From NCBI GenBank assembly GCA_038496675.1, contig CM076668.1:1365599-1429598 (forward strand): 64,000 nucleotides of DNA, given 5' to 3'. Position 1 is the stretch's first letter; each line of letters begins with the position of its first letter. Below, in pieces: positions 1 to 14,005 of the stretch. The notes beneath the pieces are model-generated. The model made no database searches and was not told where the DNA came from. It saw nothing but the letters and a program-made list of their open reading frames with translations. Position numbers and translations under genes: made by a program. This DNA comes from Rachycentron canadum. Its lineage: Eukaryota; Chordata; Actinopteri; Carangiformes; Rachycentridae.

Positions 1-477
1 CTTACGTACACTAAGACCCCGATCAGTCGCAATGTGTTGCTAGAGCACACTGTTTTGTTATAAGGTGACAAAAGCCATTAAGTCCACTCATGGCTGTGTG
101 TACTCTGTGTGGCTCTGTCATGGAACAGATCATCCATTCAATGTCAGCAACAAGAAAAATCCAAAACAAATCAACCAAAAAAAACTCACTCATTCACCAA
201 TATCACAGACACATACGTACACAACAAGGCTGGTCAGATCACCATCACGTGAATAACCCGTGGTGGCCAATAAGGGCAACTGAGCAGGGCTGGGTCCTAC
301 TACTGTTCATGTGACCTCACTAAGACCCAAGAGTGAGCGAGTGAGCAAGTGTGTGTGTGTGAGAGTGAGTGTGTGTGTGTGTGAGTGAGTGTGAGAGTGA
401 GTCCACTGAACAAAGAAGACCTCTATTTGAGCAAGCATGCGAAAATAGGTCTGCACTAGGTTTGGAAAGCTACAAGA

Positions 478-481
<4 letters not shown>

Positions 482-527
<46 letters not shown>
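482..527. repeat. (GT)n microsatellite
   Basis: Uninterrupted GT dinucleotides, preceded at about 350-400 by an imperfect GT/GA array. The long Cys-Val and His-Thr open frames across it are artefacts of the repeat. Confidence 0.97.
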
Positions 528-528
<1 letters not shown>

Positions 529-1954
529 GCAGAAGACAAATGGTCTCTGACATCTAGGGCTATTACAGAGGAACAGCCTGGTACAAGGAGGGGGGGCTAA
601 GATGGGGGAGGGAGTGGAAGAGCGAGAGGAGCTTGTTGGTGACCTTAGTTTCTTCTTCATATAAAAACACTTCTCACCTCCACCAGCAGACATGTGATCA
701 TGTCTATGACAGCATGAGTCACGCCTCCAGCTACTCTCTCTGTGGTTCTGTGTGGCTCCGTCCACACTTGTGCGGTTAAATGCCATTTACAACACTGACA
801 GTCGTCTGTCTACAACTGCATTTTCAAACGCTTTGAATGCAATAAGTCCTGCAGTTATATTGCTGTGTTTGTCTTTGCCTTGGCCTCAACCCAACCAAAT
901 CCTTAACTACCAAATCCAGTTGTCTTTGCAATGCTCAAAGAGCAATGACCTAAATTAAACCCTACCTCCAACTACAGGGGGAAATGCTACTTGAAGGGGA
1001 AACATGACACAAGACTAGTCCCTGCATGGCAGACGTTACATGAACATGTGGACGCATAATGTGTTGTTCATAGCTTTATTCTGCCTGTGTCTTCTTGTCT
1101 GTTTATGATGTGTTTTACTTTTCAAGTTAGTACAAATGCAGTTTGAAAAGCTTCAAGAAGAACAAGCCAAGTAAAACCTACAGGAATTTATAAACGGCTC
1201 AAATATTCCTGGGGAGGGAAAAACGCATATTTTCTGTAGAAACAAACTGGAGACAGAACCATCTGTCAAACAGCCAAGAATTACCTCTGTCACACAATGT
1301 CACGATAAAGAGCTCTAAAGGAAAATCTGCTGTCAGAGAAAATGACTGTGTGTGTGATGCTGATAGATGTAATGAAGAACAGGATGCACTGGAACAAGCT
1401 CAAATGTGAGATCTGTTTTATGCTTAAATGTGTAAGGAAATGCATTTCTGCTTCACTTTTAATGGGATGAATTACAAGGCTTTGCCTTCACCTTGAACAA
1501 ACAACACAACTAACTACTTGTCTGATGAGGTGTTTTGTATCTCCAAAACATTTTTCCTGTAGCAGGCTTTAAAAAGACGAGGCTCCTCTGTTAGTGAAGG
1601 TTTGCTGTATTCTGGTCAATATTATTTTTAATTTTCAATCTTCTTCAGTAAAATGAATGTCACCTATCACTATCATGAATTTTCTAACATACTGTTTTGG
1701 ACTATTCTGTAGATGATGCAAAAATGGTGCCTATGTAACACTTAGATTTCTGCAGGGCTCTTCTTCCTGATCAATATTAATATTCCTCTTAAACCCACAG
1801 AAACATTTCACTCCCAGAAATCCTGTTGTCTTTAGAGCGTTATTGCCCCGATGGTTTGGGCTGGAGATGCGCTGTTTTTCTCTCTTTAACCAGAGAACCA
1901 GCTGTTTCTATCAAGCCCCGATTTGGCAGTCTGACACTTACTTCTGTTACTGCA

Positions 1955-2405
1955 GTCATGAACAAAGTTAGTTCAGATCTGTATCAGTCTGAGCCTTTGA
2001 CGGGAGCACTGCTGCTTTATTTCTGTGTGTTTATCCATCAATTCTCATCCTCCATCTTTGATAGTGACGTCTAGAGTCACGTCTCTGCATTGGACACTCC
2101 TATTGGCTCCAGTGGGTGATGTCACAGCCAATCAGAGTGTCTCCTTCAGAGGCCTAGCTGTCAGCTGCTTGTAGCCAAAGTCAATGGGATCAATCCTGTA
2201 TTTTTCTGATCTCAGAGTGAGGAGAAGTTGCTCTGAGTTTATTGTAGTGACAGAATAAAGACAGAGAGACATGGTCAATAAGATATTTAGAGCATTAGAG
2301 GCTTTGGAGCTGATTTTTCATCATTACTGCTCCAAAGAATGAGCAGAACTCAGATCAGATAAAGAGAGAAACTTCAAATCAGCTCTAGAACAACACAAAC
2401 ATGTA
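1955..2405 (+). repeat. Dispersed repeat family A, copy 1
   Basis: This segment recurs in the same orientation at 39737-40185. Bases 2141-2400 match 39918-40177 over 260 bp with only two differences by eye (near 2200 and 2275), while the part before 2141 has many mismatches and small indels. The 5' part holds two CCAAT boxes in opposite orientation around a TGATGTCA CRE-like site (about 2102-2132). The conserved block has an AATAAA near 2255. This could be a solo LTR or another non-autonomous element carrying promoter-like motifs. I do not recognise the family, and the true ends and any target-site duplication were not determined. Confidence 0.8.
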
Positions 2406-2872
2406 TAACTTTCTGTGTTGAAGTTTTGGTTGATCCTTGGGTCTATAAAATAAGGAAATATTCAATGTCTGTTTTTTGTTTGCTGAGGTTGTGCTGATTC
2501 TGAATACGTGGAGCACTTCACATTTTTAAAAATGACATCTTTATAAGGAAAAACACAAAAGGAATGGAAACATGGAAAAGCCTTAATATGGGTCTAAAAG
2601 GGATAAATAAATAAAAAAATTAAAAATTAAAAACAGCATTGGATATATTTAAAAGTCTCTCATAAAAAGTCCACAGGCCTGAGAGTTGTTCTCTAATTGG
2701 AGTGATCACTCCTTCCTTATGTGCTCAGGGGTTGGAAGGATTCCAGTGTTACCTGTTTGACATCCGACTCCACATACACCCACAGATGCTTCCAGCCGCC
2801 TGCAGAGCAGAACAACTTGTTTCCAGAGGCTGTTATTCTCGTGGTGTTAATTACCATGAATGAACAGGCTCA

Positions 2873-2874
<2 letters not shown>

Positions 2875-2918
<44 letters not shown>
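2875..2918. repeat. (AC)22 microsatellite
   Basis: Uninterrupted AC dinucleotides. Confidence 0.97.
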
Positions 2919-2920
<2 letters not shown>

Positions 2921-4704
2921 CTAGACACACATACTTTCATAGCACAAGACACACGGCTGCAAGCACCTGGGGTAATTGAATTGTCTGTTACTACCCTTTT
3001 CACCTACTCCCCCTCTCTCTATCTCTGAATGTGTGAATGTTCCGATACACTAGCCTGTTATTACAGCCTTTAGACACACATTACAACTACATGAGCTGAC
3101 AGGTTTTGTGTTTTTAGTAGTTCTGAAAGTAAAGTTATGAACACTATGAAAAGAAATGAGTTGTAGTTCATGATATAATATAATATCAATACTTCAACCA
3201 AAAATGCTGGAGTTTGCCGCTTGTTGTCATGTGCTGCTCCATTCTCGGCTCACACAATGACAACGGACCCAACTCTAACAACTCACCCATTTCCTTCACT
3301 GATGAAGACATTATGATGAAGGCTAGAAAGTAAAGAAAGTTCCAGAAAAAGCTAGAAAGTGTGCCCTGAGTAAAGATTATGTTTTTTCAACTAACATTTC
3401 TAAAGTCAAGACTTGGATTTTACTGGGTCTGGTGAAATGGTGGAGGGTTAAACCCAATGCTAGAAAGGCAGGCATGTAGAACAATGGGGGTGTAATGTGA
3501 AGCACATTCGTGGCTTAAATCTGCACACAGAACAACATCTGGCAGAATATCTGAATGTCTGAAACACACTGAGCTAACAACAAGCAGACACCACATCAGT
3601 ATTCCCCTCATCTGTAATCCTCTCCTATTCCTCTCTAATAAACAATTCACATTCTTCTATGAGAGACAAGCTTTCTTTTCACACACTAACACATACAGTT
3701 CATACTCTAAGGTTGCTACATTCTTTATTTATTGAGTCAAAAAAAAAAAAAAAAGGTAAAGAGGGTTATCAAGATGACTCGTTGTACTGCAGGACATACA
3801 ATGACAAGTAAGGCAAATTATCTTTAACATCTCTGGATATAACATTTCAGCATGCAAGGTTCATTTCCCATGACCTATTAACAAAAACAATCCATCTGAC
3901 ATGATATATCCTAGTCTGAACTAAGGGTTTTAAAGGCCGCATTAGTCGCCTACCATGGCCTGATGAGCCTGTTTTTGGTCGTTTGATAAAACAAGTGCAC
4001 CTCTTCATCAGTTCATTGTAACAACCATAGAAACTAGACATTCTGAAACAGAGTGTGTGTGCTCGTGTTCGAGTGAACACATCTGTTAATGGGGCCACTC
4101 AGCTGATTCAGGCCCCCTTGGGAGGGAACAGTCTGCCAGTGAATGAACCCTGTGACACCACTTAAGACTACGTGATGGTGCTCATACACATCATGAGCTT
4201 ATCTTTTCCAAACCTTAGTAAAATAAATAGTACAATTATTTATTCTTAACACTGAACGCGTAAACGTTAATGTAGCAGTTTCCATTATTAAGAGAAAGAA
4301 CTTATAGCTCAGTGTAACTGGCTCTCACTGAGCCCATCCTACACACAAAGGATAAGTTTATTCTCCTACAAATGGAGGCATCTGTTTATTAGAACAGTGA
4401 GCACCTGATCTGTGTGACATCTTCACACAAAGCACAGACTCCCTGTACTGACACATTCAAAACAGAAATCACTATTTCAAACTAACATCTCTTATTTCCA
4501 CTTGGCCTTGAGATATTTCAGCCAATTTCAAATGAGGACGAATTGAGAACTTGATAAGCTTAAGACTTGAAAACAAAGGTGGATGCAGTTTACTCGATGC
4601 ACTGGCTTAACAATAAAACATCTGACTATGAGAGAGTACTGAATGTAAATCTAGTTGGCTGCAAAATACAAAACTCTTTCATAACATCAACACAAACTAG
4701 AGCG

Positions 4705-4990
4705 GCTGCAGCTAATCCCAGCTGACACAGTGTGAGGGCAGAGTGCACCCTGGACAGGTCCCCAGTCCATCAGAGGGCTGACATAGAGAGACAAATAACC
4801 ATTCACACTCACACCTACGAGTCACTAATTACTCTAACATACCTGGACTGTGAAAGGAAGCTGGAGAACTTGGAGGGAACCCACAGGCACAGGAGAACAT
4901 GCAAACCCCCACAGAAAGGCGCCAGGCCTGAGGTTCAAACCCAGAAGCTTTTTGCTGTGGGGAAACAGTGCACCACTGTGGCTCCCATTA
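4705..4990 (-). mobile_element. tRNA-derived SINE, minus orientation
   Basis: Read on the minus strand, this has the layout of a common fish SINE: a B-box-like segment near 4931-4948, the 'catgttctcc' module, the 'ttggactg'-like module, the 'gtgactc' module and a 3' section that normally ends in ATGG repeats. The same modules occur at 13768-14005, 32935-33175 and 54210-54517. The 145-residue plus-strand open frame across it is antisense to the SINE and is not a gene. Confidence 0.8.
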
Positions 4991-5852
4991 ACACAACAAT
5001 GTATGCGAAATCGGGGTTGTCACACAATTTACAAACAGGACGATGGAACTTTGATGAAATCAAAGCAGCCAAGACGTTCACTGTGATGACTCGCGTATCA
5101 ACCACGCTTCCTAAGGATTTTCATCCAGTTTGGAAACAAATCAAAGCCGCTGCCTGGAAGCTGAATTAACAAAATTACAGCATGGTTTGCACAACGGTCA
5201 GCAGTAATATTAAGTCTCTGATGTTTGGTAAATGGGCTAATGAGAAGCAAAATCACTACTCACCACCACTACTAGTCTTTTTATCGTATATTTCCTGGTA
5301 AACTGTTTTCAGAGAGCAGCCTGCAGATCATCAGCAGGATCTGGTTTCCACTCATTCACTGCAGCTGCAGCTTCACAAAAGTGACTCCTGATAATATCAC
5401 ACATCCAGGGGCTGATGGTTAGACTGCAACAATTCAAGTGCAATGAGATTATTCTTCTTCATTAAAAAAATGAATGAATTAAATAATATGCATGATAAAT
5501 AATGGTGATCTCGATATTAATCTATGTTGTGTGATTATCATTTCATATTCATCTGCTCAGTCTAACCCATCACTTTGCAGAACAGCTAGAAGTCATTGTA
5601 TTGGAATTATTACCTCTTTCTATACTGTGCATCAAGACAGATCTCTGACTTAATATCTTTATCTTATGTATCTATTAAAGCAATAGTTCTGATTGTTGTT
5701 GTTGCTGACGGGGCTGTCTCATTGTATCTATCTAGCTCACATACATGCATGGAGGGAAAGCAATTGTGCTCAGACACAAAGCTTAACCACAATGCTGTGC
5801 AATTGTCCAGTCAACAGCAGTTATCTAACAAGCTCAATGTCTCTCTGTCTAT

Positions 5853-5853
<1 letters not shown>

Positions 5854-5926
<73 letters not shown>
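5854..5926. repeat. (GT)n microsatellite, 73 bp
   Basis: Uninterrupted GT dinucleotides, one of the longest arrays in the window. Confidence 0.97.
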
Positions 5927-5927
<1 letters not shown>

Positions 5928-6182
5928 AGGCTTGTTTTGTGATTTTCCTGAAACAATGGACAGTCATGAGAACAGTTTCCCTCTCTGGTACATCAGGCAT
6001 CCCAGCCTGGAGTGACTCACAGTGGAGAGACTCAGCTCTCTGCTTCCAATTGTTAGAGGCTTTAAAACTGTAAGTAGAGCATTTTATTGACTTAAATGAT
6101 GGTGAATATAGATAATTCAAAAAAAAAAAAAAAAACAGCAGCACTGGGTAGTAATGTAGAGAATAAAATAGAGTCCCCTCCC

Positions 6183-6208
6183 CACACACACACACACACA
6201 CACACACA
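6183..6208. repeat. (CA)13 microsatellite
   Basis: CA dinucleotides. A second, shorter (CA)n lies at 6302-6319 and a poly-A run at about 6120-6135. Confidence 0.95.
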
Positions 6209-8343
6209 GGATACTGCAGCTTGCTAGCTACCATCTGTTCAATAGCAGACCTAAATAGTACAGTGGTTAAACCAGACATTAGCACCACATGTGAGCTCAC
6301 AGACACACACACACACACAGTCCCATCCACAGGGGACAGATTAAGCAGTTGTACAGTGTCTGTAGTCTGAAATCAGTGCCTTCCCTCCACTGTGGATTTC
6401 AGAGCAGTAAACACTGGGGATGTTAACAAAATACTGAGGAGCCCGTCAGTAACAGAGAGTCAAAGACAGAACAGAACAGAACTAAGAACAAAGCCAATGT
6501 GAGCTGTGTAAAAACACTTTGAGATCTAGGATGTATTTCGTAATGAGGGCTGGTCCCACAGAAACAGAGCAGCTACATCCAGAGGGTGAGAACAGAAAGG
6601 GAGAGCTGCCAGGTGGACTGACACTCCCCTTTGGGTTGACTCAGCAAAGTCTGAACCACGCATGTGTCATTCTCCCCAGCTTATCATCGTCTGTCCAACT
6701 GCATTAAACCTCCTCAGAATTTTAGAATCTATTTGTTGTTCCCTAAAAATTGTCTTCAGAGTGTCTTGCAAGCTAAGGATCAAAAGTGCGCTTAAGGTCG
6801 GGCAGGGATTCAGAAAGATTTCCTGCTAAGTTTCTACAGTGCAGACATTAAAACTGGTGATAATCAGTGGTGACAAAGAGCTAAAAGAAAAACTACATGC
6901 AACACACGTGCCAAATGAAGACACACACACGTCAAATCTGAAGAAAATAAAGCTGGTCCTTAACAACAGTATTAACAGGGCTCTCCTTCTCTTTTAGCAA
7001 ATACAGTGAGTCGCCATAGAACGCGACAACCAAGGGAATTTACATAGTACAGTCTTATTTACACACACCGGGTTTGTCTGGTTTCAATATCTATTACTTT
7101 ATTTTTTAATTCAGTAATTGTTCAGTGCATAATAACGGCGAATGTTGACAAGCGGTACAAAAGAAACCCCTTTATCCTGTTTGACAACACTTCATAGTGT
7201 TTTCCAGACACGTCTTACTCCATGCCTCAGGCGTCCTAGCCATTCAACATGACAACCATGGAAACTCCAAATGCTGAAGAAGACCATGAGATGGAAGTGA
7301 AACCTGGGAAAAGAATCAACTAATCAAGTGATCCTTGATTTATGTTTCCAAGGCTCAGAATGAACCAACAAACAGAAGGGATCCAAAGCAAAACAATACC
7401 AGGTAACAAATCATGAATGACTTGATTCATTCTTTGGCAAATGACAATTGTTTCAGCATTAGCTTCCACCCACACTAATACCCCTAGTAGCACTACATGT
7501 TAGTGCCTCCGCTTGTTTACTCACCATTTCTAGATTAAAGTGACTGGGATTTTGATTGGATGACCAGCGGTATGTTGTCAAAGACGACAGCCGCTTGGCA
7601 AACAACGAAACAAATCACTGCTGGAACCATCTCTGTGAAGGAGGAGACACAAGCCTGGCTCATCTCTAGCTCTAGACTTGTACCGCTCACAGTGTTGGCA
7701 CGCTCAAGAGGCCAGTTGTTGGTCTCCGTTGCCCCCCCACAGACAGGGACACTGAGATGAATTGTGTGCCTTTATTTATTTGACTGAACAATATGAAAAA
7801 ACAAAAACTGAAAACCGTGTGAGTGACCACCTCAAGAGTAGGAACAAAGATGGCATACAAAGAATACATACAAGCGTCCAGTTTACTTGTCTGATGTGGC
7901 GCCCTCGCAGTGCGAGTCCACACAGGGTCCGTGTGGTCCCTAGTGGACATGCCCATGCTGAATCCATGACCTGACCTTAACATTTCTGCTCCTTCTCTTC
8001 CTCCTCCGGCACAGCTGCACTTTAACACATCCTCCTCCTCTTTTTCCCTCTCTCCGCTTCATGTTCTTCCTCCATCTCAATCATGTCTCCATTTTTCCCT
8101 CATGGATATTTTCCTCAAACTCTTCATTTAAAAGTAAAGTTCCCACAAACCATGTTGGTGACAGTAGATGTGGGAGAACGGGGCAGTGAGAGAAGGCAGC
8201 AGACAGGGTGACTGGCAGCCCCTGACGGAGCAGTATTTTCCTTGAGTTCATGCTGAGGCCAATGACTGACATCACGGAAAATAGCTGTTCAGAATTCTGC
8301 ATCATTACGACCACTTGTCAGCCCTGCACCGACAGAGCCACTG

Positions 8344-8363
8344 CGTGTGTGTGTGTGTGTGTG
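8344..8363. repeat. (GT)10 microsatellite
   Basis: Short uninterrupted GT array. Confidence 0.9.
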
Positions 8364-8905
8364 TATTTCCAAAGACAAACAGGACATTCAGCTGTATTTG
8401 CTGTCTCCCATCCACTGCAGTAACCAACATGTCAGTATATCCAACGCACTTTCTGTATGCATGTATGTGACATGCACGAGCTGTCTGTGATTGTTGGCTT
8501 GTTAAACCTAATCACAGATTGGTTTAAATTTATCTCCAACTTAATTGCACAGCACACAAAACTCAAACCTCAAAGAGCTATTCTGGAGCCCCAGAATATA
8601 AGAATGGTGTTGCTATTACGAGGTTTACTGTTTACTGTTAGGTCTGTGAAGCCAAAACCAGGAACAGAAATGTCCACATTTCAACAAGGGAGAGAGCAAC
8701 AAACCTTTTTATCTGAGAAAAAGAAACAATTCTTTCATCTTTTTGACTTTTGAAAATTAAGTTTTCTTTAAATGAAAAGGAATTAAGTCAGACAGTAATG
8801 TAACATGTAAAAAGAATAAAACATTCCTTTTCTATGTCAATTATTTCAAGCAGGAGAAACAGGCGTGTCTCAACCCAGAATTTATTTGACACAAACATCA
8901 AAAAG

Positions 8906-8907
<2 letters not shown>

Positions 8908-8957
<50 letters not shown>
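8908..8957. repeat. (TG)25 microsatellite
   Basis: Uninterrupted TG dinucleotides, 50 bp. Confidence 0.97.
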
Positions 8958-8958
<1 letters not shown>

Positions 8959-9429
8959 TCCAGCAAAGCAGCAGAACACATATTCTGCCGTGTCAGTAAA
9001 AAAAGATTGCCTGTGTGTGACCAGTGAACTGTTGTAACCCTAACTCCCTGAAATGAAGAGATTTCACTTTTTTCACACATTATTGGTGAACTTCACTTGT
9101 TCAATCAAAAATGAGCATCCAGATTGTATAACAATTTATAGTGACTGTGCTCATGAATCAAACTTTTGTTATGTAGCACTGATCCGAAGAAGAAAAGATA
9201 AAAGTGCTTTGCATCGGAAACACTGAAAATGTACATTTAAAGCAAATTTTGTAAAATTCATCTTTCACGTAATCTTCCCAGGATCCAAACATAGTTGTTT
9301 AATGCTCTAAAAGGTCAGAGTTCACCACAGGTTACAGCAGTCTGTCAACCTGAACCACCATGTAGGTTGCATACCTGACCTTTGACCCATGTGGTCTCCT
9401 GGCTGAAATCACTGACCTGATTCAGACTA

Positions 9430-9767
9430 TATGGACGTAGACTTCGGGGCTGGAAAGTTCTCATTTGATTTATTACCTCAGTAAATGTTTTCCAAATTAG
9501 TTTATGGTCTCAGTCCCTAGTTTTAAGTTTTGTTCAATACAACAAGATGTTCATTTTTTTTAAATGATGGTCCCATTTAGAGGAAAATAGACCATAAAGC
9601 AGGTTATGCATTAGAGCATGGGTGCCATGTGATTGACAGACTGTAACACACACAGTGACCTGCCTGACAATCAGGACAGAGTAGGTCGAGGTCGAGTAGA
9701 GAGCAGGTCAGATCCACCCCTCACTCCTCCTCAGCTCCACTTTCCCCTACAAATGTGGTTTGTTCTG

Positions 9768-9800
<33 letters not shown>

Positions 9801-9890
9801 ACGAAGGCAACTGACAAATTACAAACTCGAGGCTTCAAAACAACAGTTCACAAACCAATGATTATGTTTCACATATCTGCGGTAACATCA
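9430..9890 (+). mobile_element. Dispersed repeat family C, copy 1
   Basis: This shares ordered blocks with 46606-46930, 49828-50195 and, inverted, 62610-63007. The blocks are 'gtttatggtc', 'aggaaaatagaccataaagcagg', 'gtgattgacagac', a 'cctcctcagctcca' block, an A-rich spacer and 'cagttcacaaaccaatg'. It is non-coding and probably a non-autonomous element. In this copy the A-rich spacer has expanded to 28 A (9772-9799). Confidence 0.75.
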
Positions 9891-10890
9891 ACATTCAAAT
9901 TAAACACTCTAGTAAAACTCTAGTTATCAAAACTTAGTCAAGCACTATATACACCATATAAGCATAATTCTATCTGAATGTAGACAATACAGCAGCAGAC
10001 ATACTTTCACTAACTCATTGATTCATTGGAAATAATGACATCTGATGTGTCATAACTAACATGTGAATTTATTGAGCAATGGTCAGAAACAAGGTTTATG
10101 AGGTCCCAGTGACCTCTGACCACCAAATTCTAATCAGTTCATCCCTCACCCCTGCCAACTGTCGCCGCTGCAGAGGCATGATTTTTCAAACAAGCATGTG
10201 GTGCTATGTGGACTATAAATGTGTGTGTTAATAGTCCACTAAGAGTCCCCTGTGCTACTGAAAAACAAACAAAAATGACTCACACAATCATGTAACATTT
10301 AGAGCTTTACAATGCCCTTCCCCTCCTTCAAAACACTGGTATATAAAAGGAGGAGGTGAGCAGACAGCTGTTTCACAGGCAGCCAGCATTTAAGTGATAG
10401 TTGTGTGCCAAGATTTAATAATTTGTCAGCATGAATGCCAGCCAGAGATACGGACTGAAGAGCAGCAGAATGAAATGTTCGGAGAAGGTGGGGAACAGTA
10501 GAACGTGTTCTTCCAAAAGGTGGACCTCAGGGCGGAAACTATGCATTATGAAGCAAAATGCTGTAACGTGAACATCTCTGAAACTGTTGGTCTGATATAA
10601 CACATCTGAAGACTCAGGCATCTTGTGTAATTAAAGTCATTAGTTGCAGGCAGCACTTGAGCACACGTTGTCCCTCTGAGATGTGGTTGTTGCGGCGTGG
10701 GACTGCTCGGATGCAGTTTGTACACAGGACGGCCCATGTTGCTGACGTTGTAACAGCCATTCTGTTATGTTATTTACAACAAGAGATGTGTTCTGATGTG
10801 TACTGTATATTTATACATAGGACATGTATTCTGTAGGTACTCTAAACTGAGAAGAGTCCTAACGCAGAGTAAAGTTCCACTACATGAAAT

Positions 10891-10893
<3 letters not shown>

Positions 10894-10925
<32 letters not shown>
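10894..10925. repeat. (AC)16 microsatellite
   Basis: AC dinucleotides. A separate C-rich tract with A interruptions follows at about 11019-11049. Confidence 0.95.
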
Positions 10926-10926
<1 letters not shown>

Positions 10927-11428
10927 ACCCTGACATGTTCATGTGTGAAAGCCAAGAGACAAACACAGCAGGATTGTTGAGCATGTTAATTGAAACCAGA
11001 CATAGTGAACCTCCATCCTCCACCCCCCCACCCCCCCACCACCCCACCCGCATGTATCTCTGTATAAAGTGAATGAACACTTAAATGAATGCTTGTGCCA
11101 GTGTCCCTTGTGGGAACAGGACCCCCAACCCTGGCACTAGCCCTGCCTTGCTCTACGGAACCTTTATTCCAGGTAGCATTAGATGTTATTCATGTTATGT
11201 CACCAGCAGTATTTGTTCTCTCCCCTCTCCTCTGCCTCTTTCTTCCTCTATTTAGTACACACTTATTTCTTCTGGCTGTGCCTGTATTTCACCACTGCTG
11301 CCCCCCCCAAACAGAGATGGTTTGAGGTCAACCAGCTCACGTGTCTTCGTCTCCTGCTACAGCATGTGGGTTAGAAATTCCACCATCCCACCGTTTCAAA
11401 TTGCATGTTTCCTGGCTCGAAAACAGAG

Positions 11429-11432
<4 letters not shown>

Positions 11433-11489
<57 letters not shown>

Positions 11490-11490
11490 N

Positions 11491-11574
<84 letters not shown>
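11433..11574. repeat. (CA)n microsatellite, about 142 bp, with one N
   Basis: The longest dinucleotide array in the window. Base 11490 is an N where an A is expected in phase, so the length in this assembly should not be trusted. Confidence 0.97.
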
Positions 11575-11575
<1 letters not shown>

Positions 11576-12490
11576 CCTGCCTCCTGCAAAATGGAGCACA
11601 CTCGCACATCATACCCTCACATGCATATTATTCACTTACATGCACATTCTCATCTGCACACACACATCAAAATAGACATTATATAAGGAAAAACCTGGTA
11701 GTCTGAAGGCTCATTTGAACTGGTAGACTGTGGAATATTACTTACATTTATTCAGTCATTCTTCATTCGCTATTATTAATGTCATGATAATGGAAGAGAG
11801 CTATACAGTTGTCTTCCTTTGACGCTCACTAGCACACGGATAAGTCAGCTAGTATTTGAGCAAACACTGTCTGACAAGCCCTCAGTGACTCTGTTGGCAG
11901 CTCTCCACTTAAGCTGTGAGTTATCGCGTCATTCTTTTAGTCACAGACACTGTCACTGTTATTAACTACAGCTAGTTACCTGGCTCCTTACTACCTGTAT
12001 GTAAGATAAGGTCACATTTCACTTCTATTCTGTTCATTTTCACCATCTCCCCATTCACTTTGAATCAATTTATACGTCAAGCACGTTTGCATTTCAGATG
12101 AGGACGGAAGACTCGACAGAAACTGTGATGCCACTGTAACAAAGTGCAATTAACTTGTTTTCAGATTTTACAATTTAATCACACTTTATAAGGTTGGATG
12201 TAATAAAGGTAGTTTAGTTGATTAGTGCAGATGTAGAACAAGTGGCTTGTTCAGAGGATTTAATTGTGTCTTGTATCATCATTTTCTTCATGAGAGAAAA
12301 CAGTAAGTCAAGTTTTGAGTTAACATCTGATTCCTCTCTGTGGGGCTCAGGAGTTAGTTTGTTTTGTGATGGTTAACTAACTGGTGTAACATAGCCACCA
12401 TTTGTTTCAATATGTGCATCACTTATGTATTTATTTACTCCAGTATTAATACCAGAGAAGAAGTAGCACAAACTGGTACATCTGTGCTGT

Positions 12491-12504
12491 GCGCACGCAC
12501 ACGC

Positions 12505-12557
<53 letters not shown>
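12491..12557. repeat. Compound (GCAC)/(CA)n microsatellite
   Basis: GCAC-type units grade into pure CA, a pattern of alternating purine and pyrimidine. Confidence 0.95.
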
Positions 12558-12558
<1 letters not shown>

Positions 12559-13767
12559 GATGGATTTAGCAGTAATGAAAGCAAATTCTGTTATCTTTAC
12601 ACGATTGTGGGATATGTACCAACGGGCAGCCCCATACTGTGTGTTTATGTGTTTGTGTTTATATACGACTTTCTATGGTTGTGTGGAAACCATTTCTGTG
12701 AGTTTTTGGCTGGTCCACACATCTTTAAAGGGCATTTTAAGGGTTAAGATGTGATGGTTAATGGAATGCATTGTGTCAATGAGTGTCCTCACGACTAACA
12801 CAAAACATGGTGCGTGTCATGTGTATTTCTGTGTGTGTGTCTGTGCTCTGGGTCTCTCCACTCACTTAACCGATCTGTACAGGATCCTCAGTCACACAAC
12901 AAATGACAACAAACACCGATTCATGCATGTTCTCCTTGTTGAGCAGGTTATGGGGCTGGTCTGAGGTCAAACTCAGTAAGTCAGAAAACGTTCACACAAC
13001 TATCATTAGGGATATTACTGCCACAGAGTGTCACACCAGAAAACCAACAGATATCATCAATGTAAAGGTAATGAATGATGATATATAGTTACGGCCCAAC
13101 CCCAACTGTAATAGCTGATAAGGAAGTAGGTGAATAGGTTTTATGGAGATGAAGGGCTCAAACAGAGTGTCAAACTGCAGGCAATCAGTGGTCACTATCA
13201 GTGGTTTTATCATGAATGATATCACTGTGTGATGGTGTGTGTGCATTCACTATAATCCTTGTTAGTTTGCTATTCTATAACGTGACTTTTCTTTCTGGTT
13301 GGCAGTCAATGGCTTTACAAATCCTCTGCACTTAATCTCTGCCTCTTTGTTAATGGGCATAAACAAATAAACCATACAGGAGAACTAGTTTAACCACAGG
13401 CTGACATGCTCAGTCAGTGTGTGCACGATGGTGGGAGGTTTGTATGGACACAGAAACTGCACCTGAATTTTAACTGAATAAAATACACAGGCCTAACTCT
13501 TACATTTGAAAATGGGTTAGGGTTAGTAAAAATGATTTAATTTAGCTACTTTTGGCTAAAAACATACACGAGTCATGATGTTGATTTATATGCTTATGTA
13601 TTTATTAGATACACTTACGTAATCTAGAGTAATATAGTTGCACAGTTCTGCCCCATATTCTACTGTTCCAAAGTTTACGATGACTCTAGCTTTTGCTAAA
13701 ACCTCTCACAAGGTATTCATTCACCATGTTTTCTAATGAGATTGCAGTCTGTTTGAATTATATTGAG

Positions 13768-14005
13768 ATGAGTTCAAACCCCTTTCTGTGTGGAGTTTGT
13801 ATGTTCTCCCTGTGCCTGTGGGGGTTCCCTCTAAGTACTCCGCTCCCACAGTCCAAAGACGTTTACATTATGTTAACTGGTGACTCTTAAGTGCCCATAG
13901 ACGTGAAAGACTCCCAGGGTGTACCCTGCCCTCAGCCAATATCACTGGCTCCAGCCCCCCGTGACCCTGCATGGATAAGCCGTATAGATAATGTATAATA
14001 GAGTT
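13768..14005 (+). mobile_element. tRNA-derived SINE, 5'-truncated, plus orientation
   Basis: Starts inside the tRNA-like head near a degraded B box. It then carries the 'catgttctcc'-like, 'cccacagtccaaagac', 'ttaactggtgactc', 'cagggtgtaccctgcc' and 'ctccagccccc' modules, ending in 'gataagccgtatagataatg'. It matches the copies at 4705-4990 (inverted), 32935-33175 (inverted) and 54210-54517. Confidence 0.85.

Noticed and set aside
307..786. Long His-Thr-rich open frame on the minus strand
   Set aside because: It exists only because the (GT)n array has no stop in that frame. The same holds for frames over 5854-5926, 8908-8957, 11433-11574, 12491-12557, 15880-15918 and 19553-19657.
4732..5169. 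145-residue plus-strand open frame
   Set aside because: It covers an inverted tRNA-derived SINE and unrelated flank; it has no protein family match and no splice context.
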